A stretch of DNA of 64,000 nt, taken from positions 1,987,361 to 2,051,360 of the forward strand of contig NZ_LJIX01000006.1 of assembly GCF_001420595.1 (NCBI RefSeq). The letters run 5' to 3'. Positions 9,714-20,520 of this stretch are shown here, one piece after another. Each line of letters begins with the position of its first letter. The first letter of the stretch is position 1. Position numbers and translations under genes: made by a program. Source of the DNA: Cytobacillus solani. Its GTDB lineage: Bacteria > Bacillota > Bacilli > Bacillales > Cytobacillaceae. The notes beneath the pieces were generated by a model. It saw only the letters and a program-made list of their open reading frames with translations. It was not told where the DNA came from and did not search any database.

Positions 9714-11588
9714 ATGTCCAAAATTATTCAGCTAGATGATGCACTCTCAAATAAAATCGCTGCTGGGGAAGTAGTCGAAAGGCCAGCCTCCGTCGTAAAA
9801 GAACTAGTGGAAAATTCAATTGATGCCGGCAGCACAATCATTGAAATTGAGACGGAAGAAGCGGGATTAGCAAAAATTCGCATCATTGACAATGGAGATG
9901 GAATTGAGGAAGACGATGTAATGACAGCATTCCAACGCCATGCAACTAGTAAAATTAAAGATGAAACAGACCTTTTTCGAATTCGAACGTTAGGGTTCCG
10001 TGGTGAAGCCTTGCCAAGTATCGCTTCTGTTTCAAGAATTGAAATGAAAACATCGACAGGTGAGATAGGGACGCGTTTACAGGTTGAGGGTGGAAAAGTG
10101 GAAGCTGTTGAAAAAGCTCCTGGACGAAAAGGAACAGATTTAACTGTGTCCGATTTATTCTTCAATACACCAGCACGGCTTAAATATATGAAGACGATTC
10201 ATACAGAACTTGGAAATATTACCGATGTGGTCAATCGGTTGGCTCTTGCTCATCCGGAAGTTTCCTTTCGCCTCATCCATAATGAACGGAAACTTCTGCA
10301 TACGAACGGGAACGGGGATGTAAGGCAAGTATTAGCAGCTATATACGGAATGAATATCGTAAAAAAAATGGTGCCGGTCGAAGCCACTTCCCTCGATTTT
10401 CATATTAGCGGGTATGCGGCGTTACCTGAAATTACTAGAGCTTCACGGAATTATATTTCCACAATGATCAATGGACGCTTTATCAAAAATTATCCGCTCG
10501 CTAAGGCGATTCAAGAGGGGTATCATACATTGCTGCCAATTGGGCGCTACCCAATTGTCCTTTTGAATATTGAGATGGACCCGCTTCTTGTAGATGTGAA
10601 TGTCCATCCATCTAAAATGGAAGTGCGCCTGAGTAAAGAACAGGAATTAAATGAACTTGTGACGGGTGCAATTAAGAATGCATTTAAGGCACAAGAATTA
10701 ATTCCCACAGGTTTTACAGAACCTAAAGCGGTTAAGCCGAGAGAGGAACAAATCTTTTTAGAACTGGATCATGTTCCAGTCATTAAACCTATTCGAGAAA
10801 TGAATATTGACGATTCAAGACCTTCTTATATTCGTGAAAATATGATACAAAATGAGTCGAAGAAAGATATTCTTTCCATCTATTCCAATGAAATGAATGA
10901 AGAAAGAGAAATTGCTGCCCATTCGTATGAGTCTGATATGGAAGAAAAATCTTTTGAGGTAAGCAAAGAATCTCATTTTAAACAATTCATTCAGCATCAA
11001 GCTTCAAGAGTTCCGCCTCTATACCCAATTGGGCAAATGCATGGGACATATATATTTGCCCAGAATGAGAAGGGACTGTATATCATCGATCAGCATGCGG
11101 CCCAAGAACGAATCAAATACGAATATTTTAAAGAAAAGGTTGGCCAGGTGGAAAGTGAGCTCCAAGAAATGCTAATTCCACTAACTTTTGAATACTCAAC
11201 CGATGACTATATAAAAATTGGTGAGTATAAAGCGGAACTAGAAAAAGTAGGCGTATTCCTCGAGCCATTTGGACACAATAGCTTTATTATTCGTTCCCAT
11301 CCGCAATGGCTTCCAAAAGGGGAAGAGAAAGAAATCATAGAAGACATGATCGAGCAGCTCCTTTCTATGAAAAGAGTAGATATCAAAAAGCTAAGGGAAG
11401 AAGCTGCCATCATGATGAGCTGTAAAGCTTCAATTAAGGCAAATCATCATTTAAGAACTGATGAAATCCAAGCCTTGCTTGATGAACTTAGACACACAAC
11501 AGACCCATTTACATGCCCGCACGGACGGCCTATCATCATACAGTATTCGATTTATGAGATGGAGAAGATGTTTAAGCGGGTGATGTAG
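9714..11588 (+). CDS. mutL: DNA mismatch repair protein MutL
   Basis: 624 residues. The N-terminal GHKL ATPase has the motifs [16 protein letters not shown] and [16 protein letters not shown]. The C-terminal domain carries the endonuclease motif [12 protein letters not shown], then [12 protein letters not shown]-type and CPHGRP motifs, as expected for a Gram-positive MutL with its own nicking activity. ATG at 9714 follows GGAGGTG. It is the last core gene before the accessory region. Confidence 0.98.
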   Translation: MSKIIQLDDALSNKIAAGEVVERPASVVKELVENSIDAGSTIIEIETEEAGLAKIRIIDNGDGIEEDDVMTAFQRHATSKIKDETDLFRIRTLGFRGEALPSIASVSRIEMKTSTGEIGTRLQVEGGKVEAVEKAPGRKGTDLTVSDLFFNTPARLKYMKTIHTELGNITDVVNRLALAHPEVSFRLIHNERKLLHTNGNGDVRQVLAAIYGMNIVKKMVPVEATSLDFHISGYAALPEITRASRNYISTMINGRFIKNYPLAKAIQEGYHTLLPIGRYPIVLLNIEMDPLLVDVNVHPSKMEVRLSKEQELNELVTGAIKNAFKAQELIPTGFTEPKAVKPREEQIFLELDHVPVIKPIREMNIDDSRPSYIRENMIQNESKKDILSIYSNEMNEEREIAAHSYESDMEEKSFEVSKESHFKQFIQHQASRVPPLYPIGQMHGTYIFAQNEKGLYIIDQHAAQERIKYEYFKEKVGQVESELQEMLIPLTFEYSTDDYIKIGEYKAELEKVGVFLEPFGHNSFIIRSHPQWLPKGEEKEIIEDMIEQLLSMKRVDIKKLREEAAIMMSCKASIKANHHLRTDEIQALLDELRHTTDPFTCPHGRPIIIQYSIYEMEKMFKRVM

Positions 11589-11591
11589 GTT

Positions 11592-11642
11592 AAAGCAATG
11601 GAAAACCCTTGATAAAATAAGGTTTTCTGTTGCTTTTTTTAT
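11592..11642 (+). terminator. Terminator after mutL
   Basis: A long, almost perfect stem (AAAGCAATGGAAAACCCTT with AAGGTTTTCTGTTGCTTT) followed by TTTTTTT ends the mutSL operon. Confidence 0.9.
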
Positions 11643-11684
11643 GAATTCTTCTTAACGACCTATTTGTAATCCTCTATATAGCTA

Positions 11685-11713
11685 TTGACTAAACCAATTA
11701 TTTAGGCTAAGAT
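11685..11713 (+). promoter_or_regulatory. Sigma-A promoter of the T-box leader
   Basis: TTGACT and TAAGAT separated by 17 bp, correctly placed upstream of the T-box leader. Confidence 0.7.
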
Positions 11714-11719
11714 ATTTTC

Positions 11720-12030
11720 AATTAATTCGGAATATACGGCTATGAAGAGAAGAGTAATTTTGATTAATTATTTGCAGAGAGCTCCGGTAGGTGGAAAGGA
11801 GTAATAATGATCTTAATGAAAAAAGGCTTGGAGCTTTGCACGGATCTAAGAGCGTTCTTAGTGATACTGCGACGGGATCTCCCGTTAAAGAGATAGGGTA
11901 TAATCAATTATTAAAAAATTGCCGTACCCGAAGAGGTTGATATGGTGATATATCAATAAACTGAGGTGGTACCACGGAGCTATAAACTCTCGTCCTCAAG
12001 ATGAATAATCTTGGGGGTGGGAGTTTTTTT
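11720..12030 (+). promoter_or_regulatory. T-box riboswitch, probably lysine specific
   Basis: The leader shows the AGTA element and the distal Stem I pattern AGAGAG...GGTAGGTGG. The T-box sequence GAGGTGGTACCACGG is at about 11963-11977, and a terminator hairpin (11984-12030, CTCAAGAT/ATCTTGGG then GGGAGTTTTTTT) follows. In T-boxes an uncharged tRNA pairs with a specifier codon and with the UGGN bulge, which stops termination. The bulge here reads TGGT, complementary to ACCA, fitting a discriminator A as in tRNA-Lys. The purine tract GAAAAAAGG on the 3' side of the likely specifier loop is compatible with AAA or AAG. The downstream gene is a lysyl-tRNA synthetase. Confidence 0.88.
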
Positions 12031-12097
12031 GTTGTTTTGAAGTATAAAATCGAATGTAAAGACCTACTAAACAAGCTAAAAGACTGGAGTGAAAAGA

Positions 12098-13558
<1,461 letters not shown>

Positions 13559-13712
13559 CTTTCCCTCAATATAAGATTCGATATTTAGACAAAGTTGAGA
13601 GTATAAAGACAGTTACAAAGTAAATATAGAACAAAAAGTTATAAGGAAATTGTTTTTTCTTTAATTAAAGGGTAGCGTTGATTTACGATTTGGAAAAGTT
13701 AAGTCCCATTCC

Positions 13713-14585
13713 TTATGCTGCTCGGCATAATGTTTCTACTTCATCTGGTGTTAAATAGTTTATTGCGCCATGAATTCGCTTTCGGTTGTACCAGCTTTCA
13801 ATGTAAGTAAATAAGGCTACTTTTGCAGTTTCAAAGTCCAGATATCGGTTCCTATAAACCTCTTCTTTTTTCAATGTTGCATGAAATGATTCCATACATG
13901 CATTGTCATACGGACAACCTTTTCGACTAAACGATTGAATGAATCCATGTTGCTTTAACTGCTTTTGGAATGCTTCACTCGTATATTGTGTGCCTAAATC
14001 CGTATGCAAAATAACCCCTTCATTAGGGTCTTGATTTTGAATGGCATTGTCTAGTGCTTGTGTAACCAATTCAACCGTCATTTGTCGGGCAAAGTTATAT
14101 CCTACGATTTTCTTAGAATGAAGGTCTAGCACTGAAGCTAAGTAACACCAGCCATCTTTATGTGTGTGAATATATGTAATATCAGCTACCCATTTCTCAT
14201 TAATAGAGGTTGTTTGAAAATCCTGCTCTAATCTGTTTTCACGTTCTTCTATAAGACTTTAAAATGATGCAGGACGATATTTTTTAACAATAATAGAACG
14301 AACTCCAGCCTGTTTCATTAAGCGTTGTACACGTTTGATGCTCACCTGAAATCCTTCTTTACGCAATAAGTAATGAATTTTAGGAGCTCCATAACGACCC
14401 TTACTTGCTTTATGGATTTCTCGGATACGTTTGGTTATTTCCTCATTTTCTATTTGATAGGCCGAAGGCATTTTATGGGCAGCTTGATAATAAGTACTTT
14501 TAGGCAACTTTAATACACGACACATGGTTTGAACAGGATAGTGTGCCTTTTCTTCATTGATATGTTCGATAATTTCTTGATCCAT
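13713..14585 (-). pseudogene. IS3-family transposase OrfB, copy 1, nonsense mutation
   Basis: The frame matches the intact 290-residue OrfB of copy 2 but is interrupted after KKYRPASF by TAA at about 14259-14261, where copy 2 reads SSFQGH. The N-terminal 108 codons hold the HTH_21-type region. The integrase catalytic domain (DITYIHTHKDG, HTDLGTQY, NACMESFHATLKKEE) follows in the same frame from 14252 down. Without readthrough this copy cannot make active transposase. Confidence 0.9.
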
Positions 14586-14854
14586 TACTTTTTCGCGAAT
14601 ATGGTCATAGCCTTTTTTAATATTTCTACCTCTTGTTTTAAACGTAAATTTTCTTTTTGAATAGCTGCGATTTCAGCGGGTGTTAATGACTCATTTCCCC
14701 CAATAGGAGAATGCACTTTAATCCATTTATAAATAGTTACTTCTGAGACACCATATTCGCTAGCAAGCTGGTTGACGGGAGTACCAGCACGATAAAGTTC
14801 AACAATCGTTTCTTTGAATTCTTGATTGTAACGTTTTTGTTTCATAACGGACAC
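14585..14854 (-). CDS. IS3-family transposase OrfA, copy 1
   Basis: 89 residues with a helix-turn-helix (VNQLASEYGVSEVTIYKWIK) and a C-terminal leucine-zipper-like helix (IQKENLRLKQEVEILKKAM). Identical to OrfA of copy 2. It overlaps the orfB start by one base, as expected for programmed frameshifting in IS3 elements. Confidence 0.93.
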   Translation of the reverse strand: MSVMKQKRYNQEFKETIVELYRAGTPVNQLASEYGVSEVTIYKWIKVHSPIGGNESLTPAEIAAIQKENLRLKQEVEILKKAMTIFAKK

Positions 14855-14919
14855 GTCCTCTCTTAATTTCTAGGATAAGGACTTAACTAAAATGTGTCCA
14901 TACTTCTATACTAGCTCCA

Positions 14920-15170
14920 TAGTTGAAGTTGAGGGTGTATTAACTTCAATAAATACTTCCTATAATAAGTTTAGGATTTCGACTACTACTATCGGAGAAA
15001 TTAGTGGGAAAATGTCTACAGAGATGTTTAAAGAATTAAAAAAGAATAACAATCTTCAATTTAGGGTTCCAAGTGCAATAAAAGCAATGATTAAGAAGGA
15101 ATTTGTGACTGATTACTTAGAAGAATATTATGAAAGGTATACTCTGATGCAATTCGAGCCGCCTGAATAA
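14920..15170 (+). pseudogene. Unrecognised gene fragment truncated by the IS copy 1 end
   Basis: The open frame (VEVEGVLTSINTSYNKFRIS ... LMQFEPPE) runs out of the right end of the IS and has no start of its own. The sequence looks like the tail of a real protein (mixed charged and hydrophobic, ending LEEYYERYTLMQFEPPE), but I do not recognise the family. Confidence 0.4.
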
Positions 15171-15309
15171 TTAAGCTGGTTCGTTAATGAAATTTTCATT
15201 TTACTGGTTTTCTGTCTGCAGAAATGAATTAAAACAATATTATAGTATTGTATTCCATATAGCACACACACCAAATAAAATATTTGAGTTGTAGTCGACG
15301 GGAGATCCG

Positions 15310-15610
15310 ATTGATTTTGGCTTTTTATACGGGGATTACGCAAAATGTGGACGATCTGTTGCAGAGCCATAACGTCCGCACCATGCTTGCGAACAGTGAG
15401 TCTATTGTCATGCTGAATCAAGCCAGTACAAATCGCAGAGAATTGGCGGAACTGCTTAATATCTCGGACATGCAGCACTCCTACATCACGAATGTAGATG
15501 TGGGGAATGGTTTGATGAAGATCGGAAGTTCTCTTGTACCGTTTGCCGACAAGTTTCCGCGTAATACGAAGCTGTATCGTTTGATGACGACAAAGCCTGG
15601 AGAAGCATAA
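15310..15610 (+). pseudogene. C-terminal fragment of a VirB4/TraE-type conjugation ATPase
   Basis: About 98 codons: TGITQNVDDLL, TMLANSESIVMLNQAS, ELAELLNISDMQHSYITNVD, GNGLMKIGSSLVPFADKFP and KLYRLMTTKPGE. These are the C-terminal motifs of the VirB4-like ATPases of Firmicute integrative conjugative elements, which power DNA and protein export at the mating channel. The ATPase core is missing. The fragment is more G/C-rich than the neighbouring core genes and marks a former ICE. Confidence 0.85.
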
Positions 15611-15618
15611 TTAAAACA

Positions 15619-15657
15619 ACGAAAGCGGTTGGTTTCGACAAAAACCAGCCGCTTTCT
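15619..15657. terminator. Bidirectional hairpin between the VirB4 fragment and psd
   Basis: GAAAGCGG-TGGTTT with AAACCA-CCGCTTTC stem; T-runs on both sides serve both converging units. Confidence 0.8.
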
Positions 15658-15770
15658 TTACCTTGCAAGCATCCATTTGAGCAGGCATAACGTGTATTGC
15701 TCCCAACTCCATTCTGAGACGCTTTTGTTGAGTATATAAATTTACGTTGTTAGTTGCCCGCATCCGTTTT

Positions 15771-16574
15771 CTATCCGTTCTGAAAGCCTGCTCCCCAATA
15801 ACCAAGTGGTTCACCTACACGTACCTGGGTTCCTAAACATAGCTCTTGGAGAAACTCGAAATCTCCGTTCTCAACGAAAAGAACAACAGTTGACCCGAAC
15901 TCGAAATAAGCAAGCTCATCGCCTTTATTGAGATGGATCGCGAGCGAGTTCGTATACTTGATACTGCTTACGTTCATTGCACCGACTTTAACGATAGATA
16001 AAACGCCGTATTGATGCCTCATATAAGTGATCAGTCGCTCGTTACGACTTAATACTTTGTTCATATGCTTTAACCCAAACTCGTTTACGGGATACGCTCT
16101 TCCCAAAATATGGTTCTTCGCAATGATCGTTCCGGTAACCGGTGAGTGAACGCGATGATAATTAGCTGGACTCAAATAAAGTACAATAAAGAAACCTCCG
16201 CGATATCTGTTAAAGGTTGGAGCAGAACCCAATAGCTCGTCCGTAGTATAATTTTGGCCTTTAACATGGATTATGCTTTTTTCGTCTATTCGGCCTATTC
16301 CGGTAATGGTGGCATCCACGGGACTGACTAACGCGGCGTTATTTTGATCAATCGGACGAATGCCGTCCTTCAAACGTCGAATAAAAAACTCATTTAATGA
16401 CTGATAAGCTTTCAAAGGCTTTTCAGCATCCTCGGTATGAATCCCGTACGCTCTCGAATACCAGAAAAGAAGCCAGCGGCTGGCTCTTGTTTTAGTAAAT
16501 GACCCGATCAACTTTGAGGACCATTTATGAGATGTCAGTTCAGTTAACGTATGAAATAAACGTCGAATCGCCAT
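15771..16574 (-). CDS. psd: Phosphatidylserine decarboxylase
   Basis: 267 residues from the ATG at 16574 (MAIRRLFHTLTELTSH); a longer in-frame TTG start at 16586 is possible. The enzyme converts phosphatidylserine to phosphatidylethanolamine in the membrane, using a pyruvoyl group made by self-cleavage. The cleavage site FGST lies in AYFEFGSTVVLFVEN. The conserved SPVDATI and LSPANYHRVHSPVTG motifs, with catalytic Asp and His residues, are present. It is complete. It uses pyruvoyl rather than PLP chemistry but shares the decarboxylase theme of the island. It lies divergent from a pdxT remnant. Confidence 0.93.
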   Translation of the reverse strand: MAIRRLFHTLTELTSHKWSSKLIGSFTKTRASRWLLFWYSRAYGIHTEDAEKPLKAYQSLNEFFIRRLKDGIRPIDQNNAALVSPVDATITGIGRIDEKSIIHVKGQNYTTDELLGSAPTFNRYRGGFFIVLYLSPANYHRVHSPVTGTIIAKNHILGRAYPVNEFGLKHMNKVLSRNERLITYMRHQYGVLSIVKVGAMNVSSIKYTNSLAIHLNKGDELAYFEFGSTVVLFVENGDFEFLQELCLGTQVRVGEPLGYWGAGFQNG

Positions 16575-16815
16575 AAGTATCGCCAACTTTTCTTTGATTA
16601 TAAAATGATTTAAGAAGCATTATAGTATAAGATTTCAAGCCGCATCAATTATGATTTGCCTATCGTAATGATAGGCTTGCTAGAATCATAGGAAAAAACT
16701 ATTGTTTTTATAATATTAACGGAATAGTCTTATCATAAATTCGATATTATACTCAACTTATGATCTTGTAACGAAATTTCCATATTTAAAGCAAATAAAT
16801 AGCATGCAGGCAATA

Positions 16816-17061
16816 ATGGAAACGAAAATAGGCGTTTTAGCACTGCAAGGGGCAGTGGACGAGCATCTGAACATGATTCATGAAGTTGGTGCAGTTGGCA
16901 TCGCCATTAAAAGAAAAGAACAATTAACCGGTATAGATGGCATCATTATTCCTGGAGGTGAAAGTACAACAATAGGGAAAATGATGAGGAAATATGGGTT
17001 TATCGAGGAGATTCGATCGCTTGCTACGTCTGGAAAACCTATATTTGGAACCTGCGCAGGG
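16816..17061 (+). pseudogene. pdxT: pdxT N-terminal fragment (first copy)
   Basis: About 82 codons: IGVLALQGAVDEH, IIIPGGESTTIGKMM and PIFGTCAG, that is, the glutaminase subunit of PLP synthase as far as its catalytic Cys (GTCAG). Immediately after it the sequence switches to an antisense piece of a MocR regulator. The C-terminal half with the catalytic His-Glu pair is gone, so it cannot be active. No pdxS lies beside it. Confidence 0.88.
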
Positions 17062-17206
17062 ACACTCCCAACTGCTGAGCGAGCTCGAGTGGGAGTTGCC
17101 CTGGTTTCCAGACTCCATTGTTAATATGATCGATGGCCTGATCGAGCAGTTGTTGCCACAGGGGTCTTTTATCGTCCCGGTTTACTTTCAGCAATTTGAT
17201 CCCCCG
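17060..17206 (-). pseudogene. N-terminal wHTH fragment of a MocR/PdxR-type regulator
   Basis: On the minus strand the frame reads GIKLLKVNRDDKRPLWQQLL, then DHINNGVWKPGQLPLELAQQLGVS. This is the GntR-type DNA-binding start of a MocR regulator (typical pattern: PLY.QLY..I..GI..G.LP.SRELA..LGVSR), with a few residues lost between LP and ELA. It abuts the pdxT fragment, so this spot looks like the remains of a second pdxR-pdxST locus. The aminotransferase-like domain is absent. Confidence 0.75.
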
Positions 17207-17416
17207 TATAGAATGAAGTGAAATTAGCGCTATTTTTGGATTGCTTGAATACATAATTTTGGACGCGTGCAGTATGTCATCGATGCTGTATTGGAGACGG
17301 TGGCGCTCGCTTCTCGGTTTTAAGGCAGGTGATTAAAAAAGTTGTCGAAGGTTCACCAGTTGGATAGCAGCAATGGCAGCCAGAAGAACCTTAAAAGAAC
17401 TGAGGAGTGAGCCATT

Positions 17417-17794
17417 TTGGATAAAATGATTTTTAGAAAAATTGAGTTCTTTGGTCGTCATGGATTGTTGCCTGAAGAAAACCGTTTGGGTCAAAAATAT
17501 GTTGTCGATGTAGTTTTATATCTCGATTTGTCTCCCGCAGGGGTGGCGGATGATTTTGAGTTGACGATAAATTATGCCGATTTGTATGAGGTGATTAAAA
17601 AAGTAGTCGAGGGTCCACCAGTTGCCTTGGTATAAACTTTGGCAGAAAACATTGCATCCACCCTTCTAGATTCGTACTCCAGGATCGGTGAGGTTACGAT
17701 TCGTGTGACCAAGCCGAACCCTCCGGTTGCTATTCTTTTTTCAGGGCTTGCTATTGAGATTCATCGTGAACGAATGCAGGAACGTGGTATATAG
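17417..17794 (+). pseudogene. folB: Dihydroneopterin aldolase FolB, single nonsense codon
   Basis: Starts with TTG at 17417 (or ATG at 17426) behind GAGGAGTG. FFGRHGLLPEENRLGQ and NYADLYEVIKKVVEG are typical of FolB, which cleaves 7,8-dihydroneopterin in folate synthesis. The frame stops at TAA 17633-17635 where Glu is expected (ALV-stop-TLAENIAS). It continues in the same frame to 17794 through VTIRVTKPNPPVAILF. Full length would be 125 residues. A second copy of the VIKKVVEGSPVG segment lies 260 bp upstream at 17331-17367, a trace of a partial duplication. Confidence 0.88.
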
Positions 17795-17842
17795 TCGCAT
17801 CAGTAAACTTGTTGATCAAAATCTTTGAGAGAGGTGATTCAA

Positions 17843-18529
17843 ATGGCATCTATTGAAATTTTTTCATTAAATGTGGGCATGCCAAGGGAGGTCCAGTTTC
17901 AGCAGAAAGACGTTTCTACGGGGATATTTAAGAAAGCTACAGACGAAGCTTTGTATTTATCTTATCTAAACTTTGAAGGGGATGGGCAGGGGGATCTCGT
18001 TCATCATGGAGGCAGGGAGAAGGCTGTATGCGTCTATCCTTATGAACACTATCCATTTTGGGAAAATGAATTGAATAGACCGTTAGAGTACGGGTCCTTA
18101 GGGGAAAATTTAACGATAAAAGGCTTGTTGGAAACTGATGTCTGCATTGGGGACGTTTTTGAGCTTGGTAAAGCAATCGTTCAAGTTAGTCAGCCGAGAC
18201 AGCCTTGTTACAAGTTGACGATCAGGCATGGTGTACCGGATATGCTCTTGAAGGTGCAGCAAACGGGCTACACGGGATTTTACTTCCGCGTTCTGGCAGA
18301 GGGTGTCGTCTCTATTGACGACGGACTATCGCTTCTTCATCGTCATCCTAAGGAAATTACGGTTTCATTTGCCAATCGGATTATGCACCGAGAGAAGGAT
18401 AATATCGAGGGCATCAAACAAATCCTCGAAGTAGAAGAATTGTCCTTGAATTGGAGGAATACGTTTCTAAAACGTTTGGCGGGAACCGAGACGGATTCTC
18501 GAGAAAGACTAACAGGTAACAACACGTAA
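17843..18529 (+). CDS. YiiM-like MOSC-domain protein
   Basis: 228 residues from the ATG at 17843 behind GAGAGGTGAT. It shows the MOSC core: GDLVHHGGREKAVCVYPYEHY, YGSLGENLTIKGL, ETDVCIGDVFELG, VSQPRQPCYKL with the conserved Cys, and FYFRVLAEG. A C-terminal three-helix domain follows. MOSC proteins handle molybdenum cofactor with sulfur; YiiM acts in detoxifying N-hydroxylated compounds. The gene is complete. A decayed relative (YflK-like) sits at 35.8 kb and MoeA/MoeB scraps at 25.7 kb, so molybdenum-cofactor genes form a second theme. Confidence 0.88.
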   Translation: MASIEIFSLNVGMPREVQFQQKDVSTGIFKKATDEALYLSYLNFEGDGQGDLVHHGGREKAVCVYPYEHYPFWENELNRPLEYGSLGENLTIKGLLETDVCIGDVFELGKAIVQVSQPRQPCYKLTIRHGVPDMLLKVQQTGYTGFYFRVLAEGVVSIDDGLSLLHRHPKEITVSFANRIMHREKDNIEGIKQILEVEELSLNWRNTFLKRLAGTETDSRERLTGNNT

Positions 18530-18646
18530 GGCAATGAATCTGCAACGATTTGAAGAAAAATAGTGATGACAGAATGAACACCGCTTTTGGCTTTTCAGTC
18601 AGAAGTTTTGAAAGGAACAAGCTACCCGTAAGATAGGAGTGATCCA

Positions 18647-19342
18647 ATGAATCTACAAGATCGTCTGTCCAAGGTCGAACATCGCATCCGTGAAGCTTGC
18701 GGGCGATGCGGCAGAAGCGAAAAGGAGATCCAGATTATAGCTGTGACGAAATATACGACGATGGAAACAGTGGAGCAAGTATTGTTGTCTGGTATAGGCC
18801 ATGTCGGCGAAAGCCGTACGCAAGAAGCTCAATCTAAATGGGAGGCCTTCCATCCACGAGGAATGTGGCATTTTATCGGTCATTTGCAAACCAATAAAGT
18901 AAAAGATGTTATCGGTAAATTCGAGTATATACATTCATTAGACCGCTTATCCTTGATGAAAGAAATAGAGAAGAAGGCTGCTGATTTGAATGTCGTTGTA
19001 AATTGCTTTATTCAGGTTAACGTTTCGGGGGAGGAGAGTAAACAAGGACTTTCTCCGGAAGTGTTATTTACATTTGCCCAGGAAGTTTCACGGATGAAAC
19101 AGATTCGAGTCGTGGGGTTAATGACGATGGCCCCTTACGAGCTCAATACTGAAGTGACTAGACCGGTTTTTAGAGAATTGAAACGATTACGCGATGAACT
19201 TAATGCAAGAGATATTTTTTCCTATCCCGTGCAACATCTTTCCATGGGGATGTCCAATGATTTCGAAGTTGCGATCGAAGAAGGGGCTACCTGGTTGAGG
19301 CTTGGATCGGTATTAGTTGGAAAGGAGGCACATGAATCATGA
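18647..19342 (+). CDS. YggS/YlmE-family PLP homeostasis protein
   Basis: 231 residues behind AGGAGTGATCCA. The alanine-racemase-like TIM barrel holds PLP on the Lys of AVTKYTTMETV. GHVGESRTQEAQSKW, WHFIGHLQTNKVKDV, INVSGEESKQGL, GLMTMAPY and LSMGMSNDFEVAIEEGATWLRLGS are all conserved. YggS proteins carry and buffer PLP and influence amino-acid pools rather than catalyse a known reaction. Bacillus usually has ylmE beside the division genes, so this is probably an additional copy. It ends overlapping a MetI-like remnant. Confidence 0.93.
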   Translation: MNLQDRLSKVEHRIREACGRCGRSEKEIQIIAVTKYTTMETVEQVLLSGIGHVGESRTQEAQSKWEAFHPRGMWHFIGHLQTNKVKDVIGKFEYIHSLDRLSLMKEIEKKAADLNVVVNCFIQVNVSGEESKQGLSPEVLFTFAQEVSRMKQIRVVGLMTMAPYELNTEVTRPVFRELKRLRDELNARDIFSYPVQHLSMGMSNDFEVAIEEGATWLRLGSVLVGKEAHES

Positions 19343-19428
19343 TGAAAATGGAAAGTCGCTTGGCCCAAATCGGATCGCAGAACGATCCTCAGACCGCAGC
19401 GGTAAGCTTCATCCAGTCCGGAAATTGA
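19339..19428 (+). pseudogene. N-terminal stub of a cystathionine gamma-synthase-like (MetI-type) gene
   Basis: 29 codons overlapping the yggS stop. MESRLAQIGSQNDPQTAAVSF resembles the N-terminus of Cys/Met-metabolism PLP enzymes of the MetI type (ETKLAQIGNRSD..TGAV). After VSF the reading degenerates (IQSGN-stop), and ten bases later a serC tail begins. The similarity is short, so the call is tentative. Confidence 0.5.
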
Positions 19429-19437
19429 GAATAAGTT

Positions 19438-19593
19438 AAGTTGCTTGTTGAACTGGAGCAAGAAGGGTTCATGGGATTAAAAGGCCATCGGGATGCGGGG
19501 CATCTCCGTGCTTCCATTTATAATGCGGTACCTTATGAGCATTGCAAAGCACTGGCTGATTTTCTGACTGAGTTCCAAAAGAGGAACGGCTGA
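19438..19593 (+). pseudogene. serC: C-terminal fragment of phosphoserine aminotransferase SerC
   Basis: The frame KLLVELEQEGFMGLKGHRDA, then HLRASIYNAVPYEHCKALADF and FQKRNG-stop is the C-terminus of SerC (PdxF), the PLP enzyme of serine synthesis. The catalytic part is missing. A different serC piece, its N-terminus, lies at 33.7 kb; the two do not look like halves of one gene, because they sit in different contexts and base composition. Confidence 0.82.
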
Positions 19594-19949
19594 ATAACCA
19601 TTATGTGTACCTATGATAACGATAAGCAATTTGAGATTGATCATACCCATATCCTTTTTTATAATCTAAATTAAGTAGCAAATGTACAGAAACAATAAAG
19701 TTGTTCAAAAATAAAAAAGTCGTTTAAAAGTTAATAAAGTTATTTAAAAAGGCTGTATTCGTAAAGATGTTGTTTTTCGTAAAAGTCCAAAAGCCGACTA
19801 CTAAAAATGGTTGTTTAGCGGTACTTATTGCGTATGCACAGCACTTTTCTCAAAGTGATTAATGAAATTTAACGTTTTTATTATCTTTTGAATCATTATT
19901 TTGATTTAAATAGCAAAAATGTTTGAGAAAAGAGCCTTTAAAAATGAGA

Positions 19950-19981
19950 GCCGATACTTAAAAATAGTGTCGGCTTTTTCT
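19950..19981 (+). terminator. Hairpin terminator
   Basis: AGCCGA-ACTTAAAAATAGT-TCGGCT stem-loop followed by TTTTTCT, upstream of the monooxygenase gene; no obvious gene ends here. Confidence 0.7.
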
Positions 19982-20046
19982 GATTAAGGTATAATAATTG
20001 TAAGAATTTTCATCCGAATATTGAGCAGTAAGGAGCGTGGTTAGAG

Positions 20047-20373
20047 ATGAGTAACATTGCAAATACATATAAATTACCTTATTATGCAGTTGTCTTTGCT
20101 TCTGAGCGAACAGAAGGTGACAATGGTTATGGTGTAATGGCAGCAAAAATGGTTGAATTAGCAAGTAAACAAAAAGGATATTTAGGTGTCGAAAGTGCAA
20201 GAGATTCAGATTTGGGCATTACCGTTTCTTACTGGAAAACACTCGAGGATATTACTGCTTGGAAAGCAAATGCAGCTCACCAAATCGCTCAAGAACGTGG
20301 AAAAAAAGAGTGGTATAGTCGATTCACATTACGTGTATGTAAAGTAGAACGTGATTATCTATTTGAAATGTAA
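20047..20373 (+). CDS. ABM-domain monooxygenase-like protein (YqjZ type)
   Basis: 108 residues starting MSNIANTYKLPYYAVVFASE, behind TAAGGAGCG. It has the ferredoxin-like fold pattern of antibiotic-biosynthesis-monooxygenase proteins. YGVMAAKMVELASKQKGYLG, SYWKTLEDITAWKANAAHQIA and the closing YSRFTLRVCKVERD match the YqjZ subgroup. Cofactor-free oxidation of aromatic or quinone compounds is known for the wider family; no substrate can be assigned. It stands alone between strong hairpins and inverted repeats. Confidence 0.85.
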   Translation: MSNIANTYKLPYYAVVFASERTEGDNGYGVMAAKMVELASKQKGYLGVESARDSDLGITVSYWKTLEDITAWKANAAHQIAQERGKKEWYSRFTLRVCKVERDYLFEM

Positions 20374-20480
20374 TGTAAGGTAAGGGGTAAAAGTTGAGAT
20401 TAGGTAACCGAATTAAACAACTTTATTATTCATTTTTGAAGTAGTCAAAATTTGTATCTGATAATTTTTTAACAACTTTA

Positions 20481-20520
20481 AAGAGCTTTACTACATACGA
20501 ATTGTAGTAAAGCTCTTATT
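20481..20520. terminator. Perfect bidirectional hairpin after the monooxygenase gene
   Basis: AAGAGCTTTACTACA and its exact complement around a 7-nt loop, with T-rich flanks on both strands. Confidence 0.88.

Larger units (their letters stand above)
13694..14919 (-). mobile_element. IS3-family insertion sequence, copy 1
   Basis: About 1.23 kb shared almost base for base with copy 2 at 49.2 kb. It has orfA/orfB genes and terminal GTTAAGTCC / GGACTTAAC inverted sequences. The left end reads TGG-AAAAGTTAAG, six bases shorter than copy 2 (TGGACATAAAAAAGTTAAG). Identity with copy 2 extends about 19 bp past the right inverted repeat (through CTAGCTCCA), so the exact right border is uncertain. It lies directly behind the lysS pseudogene. 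Confidence 0.9.
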
